The position numbers and the translations under genes are program-made. The notes under the pieces were generated by a model, which was not told the DNA's origin, ran no database searches, and saw only the letters and a list, made by a program, of their open reading frames with translations. From assembly GCA_021464415.1 (NCBI GenBank), contig CM038471.1, positions 33,143,234 through 33,207,233 of the forward strand: a stretch of 64,000 bases of DNA, read 5' to 3'. Every line of letters begins with the position of its first letter. Within the stretch, counting starts at the first letter, position 1. This stretch comes from Lonicera japonica (lineage: Eukaryota > Streptophyta > Magnoliopsida > Dipsacales > Caprifoliaceae). Positions 60,879 to 64,000 of the stretch are shown here, piece by piece.

Positions 60879-62666
60879 TGTAGAAACCCCATTTTACGAC
60901 TCTTCCAGACAAGACGCAACTAGCTTTCCGGTAAAGCAAAAAATCAGACTTCGTGATACAGAACTTCAAAAAATACATGCTCGAATAAGATAAAGTTGGA
61001 CTTGGCCAATACAAGGTTGAAGATCATCATAGGCCTATACAGATGAGCCTCACACTTAGTCAGATCACTCCGAATGCCAAAAAACAACTGTTTATTCCCA
61101 ATTATCACTGTTTTCTAAGATCATATTCTGGACCACGTGTAGTCAAACAGTAAGACGAACACTTTCCCAAACTCTGATCACCCTTAAATTTGGAGAGAAG
61201 CTACAAGACATCCTGTGAAATATCATGTCCAAAATTCAGCTTGATCCAACTGTGGGATCCCCAATTGTCCGTACGGACAATCCGTAATCTCGTGATTTTG
61301 ACCAAGTGTAATCAATTAAGAAAATGGAGGTCGGGATCGAGCTTCAATTTGGATAGAAACTAAAGGACATCTTAGGGAAAAAATATCCAAAAATTTGCTA
61401 ATCCCCGATTGTCCGTAGGGACAATCCGATTATCCATACGGGCAATCTGGATTAACCGTACGGTTAATGTGACTTCCCAACCTCCGATCGAGCTCAAATT
61501 TTGACAGCAACTAGAGGACATCTTAGGGGACAACATATCCAAAAATCAGCTTAATCAAAAAGTTGGATCCCAATTGACCGAACAGACAATCGGATTGTCC
61601 ATACGGGGAATCTGATTTTTCACCCAAAATGGCAAATTCGGCACCCAAAATGATTAATCGGATTGCCCGTACAGACAATTCGCCCCATAAGACAATTTTT
61701 CACCTATATCAGCCAGAACAGAGCAAAGAAGAGGAGATGGCCTCCCAATAGAGGTAAAGCTCGATAGAGAGCTTGTGAGAGAGATCACAGCTCAGGACAG
61801 AACCGGATGAGATGAAGAACAGCCCTAAAAGGCCGACGACTGAGCAAAAATGCTTGAAAATAGATATAAAACTAGATCTAGAGATGGGAACACATTGTAA
61901 CCAAGTTATAGTGATTTATCTAAAATTCGTAAACTAGTTTGTATCATTATCTCAATATCAATCGAAATAACAAGTTAATATACGCTTCAAAGGTAATCTT
62001 TAAGACTTTATGTCTCTGTTTCAATTTAATTTACTGCTTTCCCATATCTGTATATATCTACTTGCTGGGAACGATTGTAAATACACATACACACTACATA
62101 AATGCTATTTAATTCGGAATTGGACAAACACTTGTATATTGCATAAATTTGACTATGTAAGTAGTACATATTGTAAATACACTGATATAACTTTAATCCA
62201 CCTTTGCATGCTTTCCGGGCACCAACACATTAGAAACCAACTGACTGCGACATTGACCGTACGATTAATCAGATTAACCGTACGAACAATCCAATTCCCC
62301 GTACGGGTAATCTGCCTTTTTGGTTATTTTTGCGTGCTGAAGACAGTAGGTTCATTGTATGATATTTAGCAACCCGTATATATAATGTTTGGGTCAAAAC
62401 AGTAGGAAATAGCTAAAAACATGAAAACAAGCATGTACATTTAGAAGTCGAAATGGGCGATGCGGATGCCTAATACCTTCCTGGGTCGTAACATAGTTCC
62501 CGAACCTAATTTGATTGCGCAGACCACGTTGTACCCCAAAAGGGGTACAAAAACACACTTTTGTCCGTTTTCTTGAAAAACTTATTGGCGACTATAAAAC
62601 TTACCCAACCTATAAATCGGGCCACGCGCCGAATGGCGTCGGGGGGTTCGAATCAGGATTCTCACA
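60879..62666 (+). mobile_element. Complete solo LTR, 1,788 bp, Tat/Ogre-like
   Basis: It begins TGTAGAAACCCCATTTTACG and ends GGATTCTCACA, the same ends as the gypsy LTR at 40182-42432 (TGTAGACACCCC..TCTCACA), and is flanked by a perfect 5-bp target duplication GTTGT (60874-60878 and 62667-62671). No internal genes, so it arose by recombination between two LTRs. It carries ten palindromes related to ATTGTCCGTACGGACAAT. Apart from the ends it is not obviously similar to the 40-42 kb LTR, so it is a different family of the same lineage. Confidence 0.8.
61264..61679 (+). promoter_or_regulatory. Palindrome cluster ATTGTCCGTACGGACAAT in solo LTR
   Basis: Seven 18-bp sites start at 61264 (perfect), 61408, 61429, 61451 (ATTAACCGTACGGTTAAT, a perfect palindrome with compensating changes), 61573, 61594 and 61662. 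Three more lie at 62252, 62273 and 62294. The first group precedes a weak TATA-like CCTATATC near 61694. Confidence 0.7.
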
Positions 62667-62671
62667 GTTGT

Positions 62672-63149
62672 ATCCTGGGGATGGCATGGCCTATCAGAAC
62701 TACTAGCACAAACACTGAGCAAAGCCACGAAATGTCCAAAAGATATTGACCTAATCCACGACTCAATCGAGTGTTTCTAAATTCTCAAAAAGAAAATTGG
62801 TAACTTTGTTCTATTCATATTTTGGATGAAAGTTCAACTTGGTTCAAACTTTGAGAACTAAAATGTAGTAAATGAAATAATAGGAACTAAAATGAGACAA
62901 GGGATAAACTTCAAGGGTGCAAGAGAACATTTACCTTTTTTAGTTACTTTTTAAATTTTTATAGAAATTGTAGTACAAAATTCTTTATTGGAATAATAAA
63001 TGCTTGAGCAAGTACATATGTTTAAGAAAGTTGCTGAATTTTATCCTGAAAACACTCATTGAGCAAAAAGCTCATGAGTAACTTTTAAAAGACAAACCAG
63101 AGGCCCCTCCCATAGTTAAAAAACATCTTTGATTAAAATTTTCTCTAAA
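62672..63149. other. Gene-free stretch
   Basis: Non-coding, partly similar to 58450-58620. No gene recognised. Confidence 0.4.
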
Positions 63150-63790
63150 AATATAAAAATTTCATAGTTAAAATACACATGTTATGATGTACATTAGTTC
63201 TACACTATTAGATGAATTTTATACACATATCAAGATGTAACATAAAAAGTTAAAATACTCACACCAATAATATACACACAATAAACTTTTACACACCAAT
63301 AATTTTGTCTACATTAAAAATGCCGTAACTTAAAATAAAAAATTCAAAATTTAATATTTAAAATCTACTAATTAAGATCAATTAAATAAGATCGATCATG
63401 ATCATTATAGAATTGTGTAAAAAATTAAGAAAAATTATTGAGTAGCATTTAAAAACGTACTTTACGTGTTTGTATATTATTGGTCATCTCAATCTGTCAT
63501 TTTTAAGAGTATTCACAATATATTAGTCCAATTTTTGGACTACTTTTAAATCATACTAACAGACATGGTTAGAATATATTCTTATTTGTCCTTGAGTTTA
63601 ATTTATTGAAAAGTTATTTTGCCTAGATCAAAATAAGATCAAAAAATATTATTAAAATATATTTTTTAAAATTAAAAATAAATCAGTCCAATCCGGTCTA
63701 CTTTTAGCTTTTTCAGCATGGAGATATAGACTGATTGATGTTTGTTGATTTATATTCATCACATGTTACTCTTTTTTATCATATTATCAA
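63150..63790. repeat. Dispersed repeat, second copy of 17590-18130
   Basis: Matches 17640-18130 in order and orientation (for example ACTCACACCAATAATATACA near 63259 and ATTATTGAGTA near 63434). It has about 150 extra bases in the middle (63470-63600) containing a TCCAATTTTTGGA palindrome. Confidence 0.6.
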
Positions 63791-64000
63791 ATCTTATTTA
63801 TACCAATCGAAAAAATTTAAATTTTTCAAAATTTTAAAATTGACAAATATCACAAATTGATAAAATTAAACCGAACAACTTGTAGTCAAATTTAAAAGAA
63901 AAAGTAACTTGTGAGATAAATAAACTATCATGACCACCAATAACACAAAGACATGTGACACTTTAAGAATAAAATCAAATATATTAATTGGATAGGTTTA
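63791..64000. repeat. Second copy of the middle of the 57.4-kb element, cut by window end
   Basis: ATGACCACCAATAAC.., AAAGACATGTGACACTTTAA and ATATTAATTGGATA match 57729-57795 in order. The element continues beyond the window. Confidence 0.65.

Noticed and set aside
62667..62690. Primer-binding site after the LTR end
   Set aside because: The sequence after TCTCACA (GTTGTATCCTGGGG) begins with the target duplication GTTGT, which is also present left of the LTR, so it is host DNA next to a solo LTR.
62561..62749. Short open frames at the solo LTR end
   Set aside because: They fall in the 3' end of an LTR and cross its boundary.
1..64000. tRNA, rRNA, microRNA or organellar DNA insertions
   Set aside because: No cloverleaf with A/B boxes, no rRNA core sequence and no organelle gene was recognised by eye. 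Weak cases could be missed without a covariance-model search.

Overview
The window is nuclear DNA of an angiosperm, most likely a eudicot. It is AT-rich, has GT-AG introns, carries plant-specific gene families (an R2R3-MYB and two-domain defensin-like peptides) and is dominated by plant transposable elements. The sequence alone does not name the species. Only three loci look like host genes. Everything else recognisable is transposon, retrotransposon remnant, MITE or duplicated non-coding DNA.

Layout. 0-2.7 kb: 3' half of an autonomous-looking hAT transposon (transposase plus subterminal repeats and TIR). 5.8-11.7 kb: a tandem pair of two-exon genes for secreted cysteine-rich defensin-like proteins, each with two cysteine-stabilised domains; MITEs lie between them and inside the second intron. 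11.7-22.8 kb: no genes, but a tandem duplication of about 3 kb (15.6-18.5 and 19.05-21.9 kb) whose copies differ by TE insertions. 22.8-25.6 kb: truncated LTR and LTR-like remnants. 25.65-34.55 kb: a decayed Ty1/copia element (+ strand) with an extra ORF downstream of pol and a truncated 3' LTR. 34.55-42.43 kb: a decayed Tat/Ogre-type Ty3/gypsy element (- strand) that abuts the copia LTR and lacks integrase and its 3' LTR; a MITE sits in its 5' LTR. 42.4-51.2 kb: a CACTA-like end, a Mutator-like element with a perfect 9-bp target duplication, other TIR elements and an unexplained GC-richer island. 51.87-54.02 kb (- strand): a three-exon R2R3-MYB gene of the MIXTA-like group. 54-64 kb: hAT-type MITEs, an LTR-like remnant, a complete solo LTR with a 5-bp target duplication, and repeats shared with the 17.6-18.1 kb region.

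The most striking pattern is that at least six apparently unrelated TE families here each carry a compact cluster of short near-perfect palindromes, each with its own consensus: TGTCGCGCGACA, TCAGTCGACTGA, ATTGTCCGTACGGACAAT, an ACTCGGTTCC inverted pair, a TTAGGCGACATA inverted pair, and an ACTGCAA/TTGCAGT pair. In three LTR families the cluster sits in the presumed U3, just upstream of a TATA-like box. In the copia element a second copy of the module lies before the extra ORF. The host genes do not form a pathway: the defensin-like pair is a local tandem duplication, and the MYB is an independent regulator.
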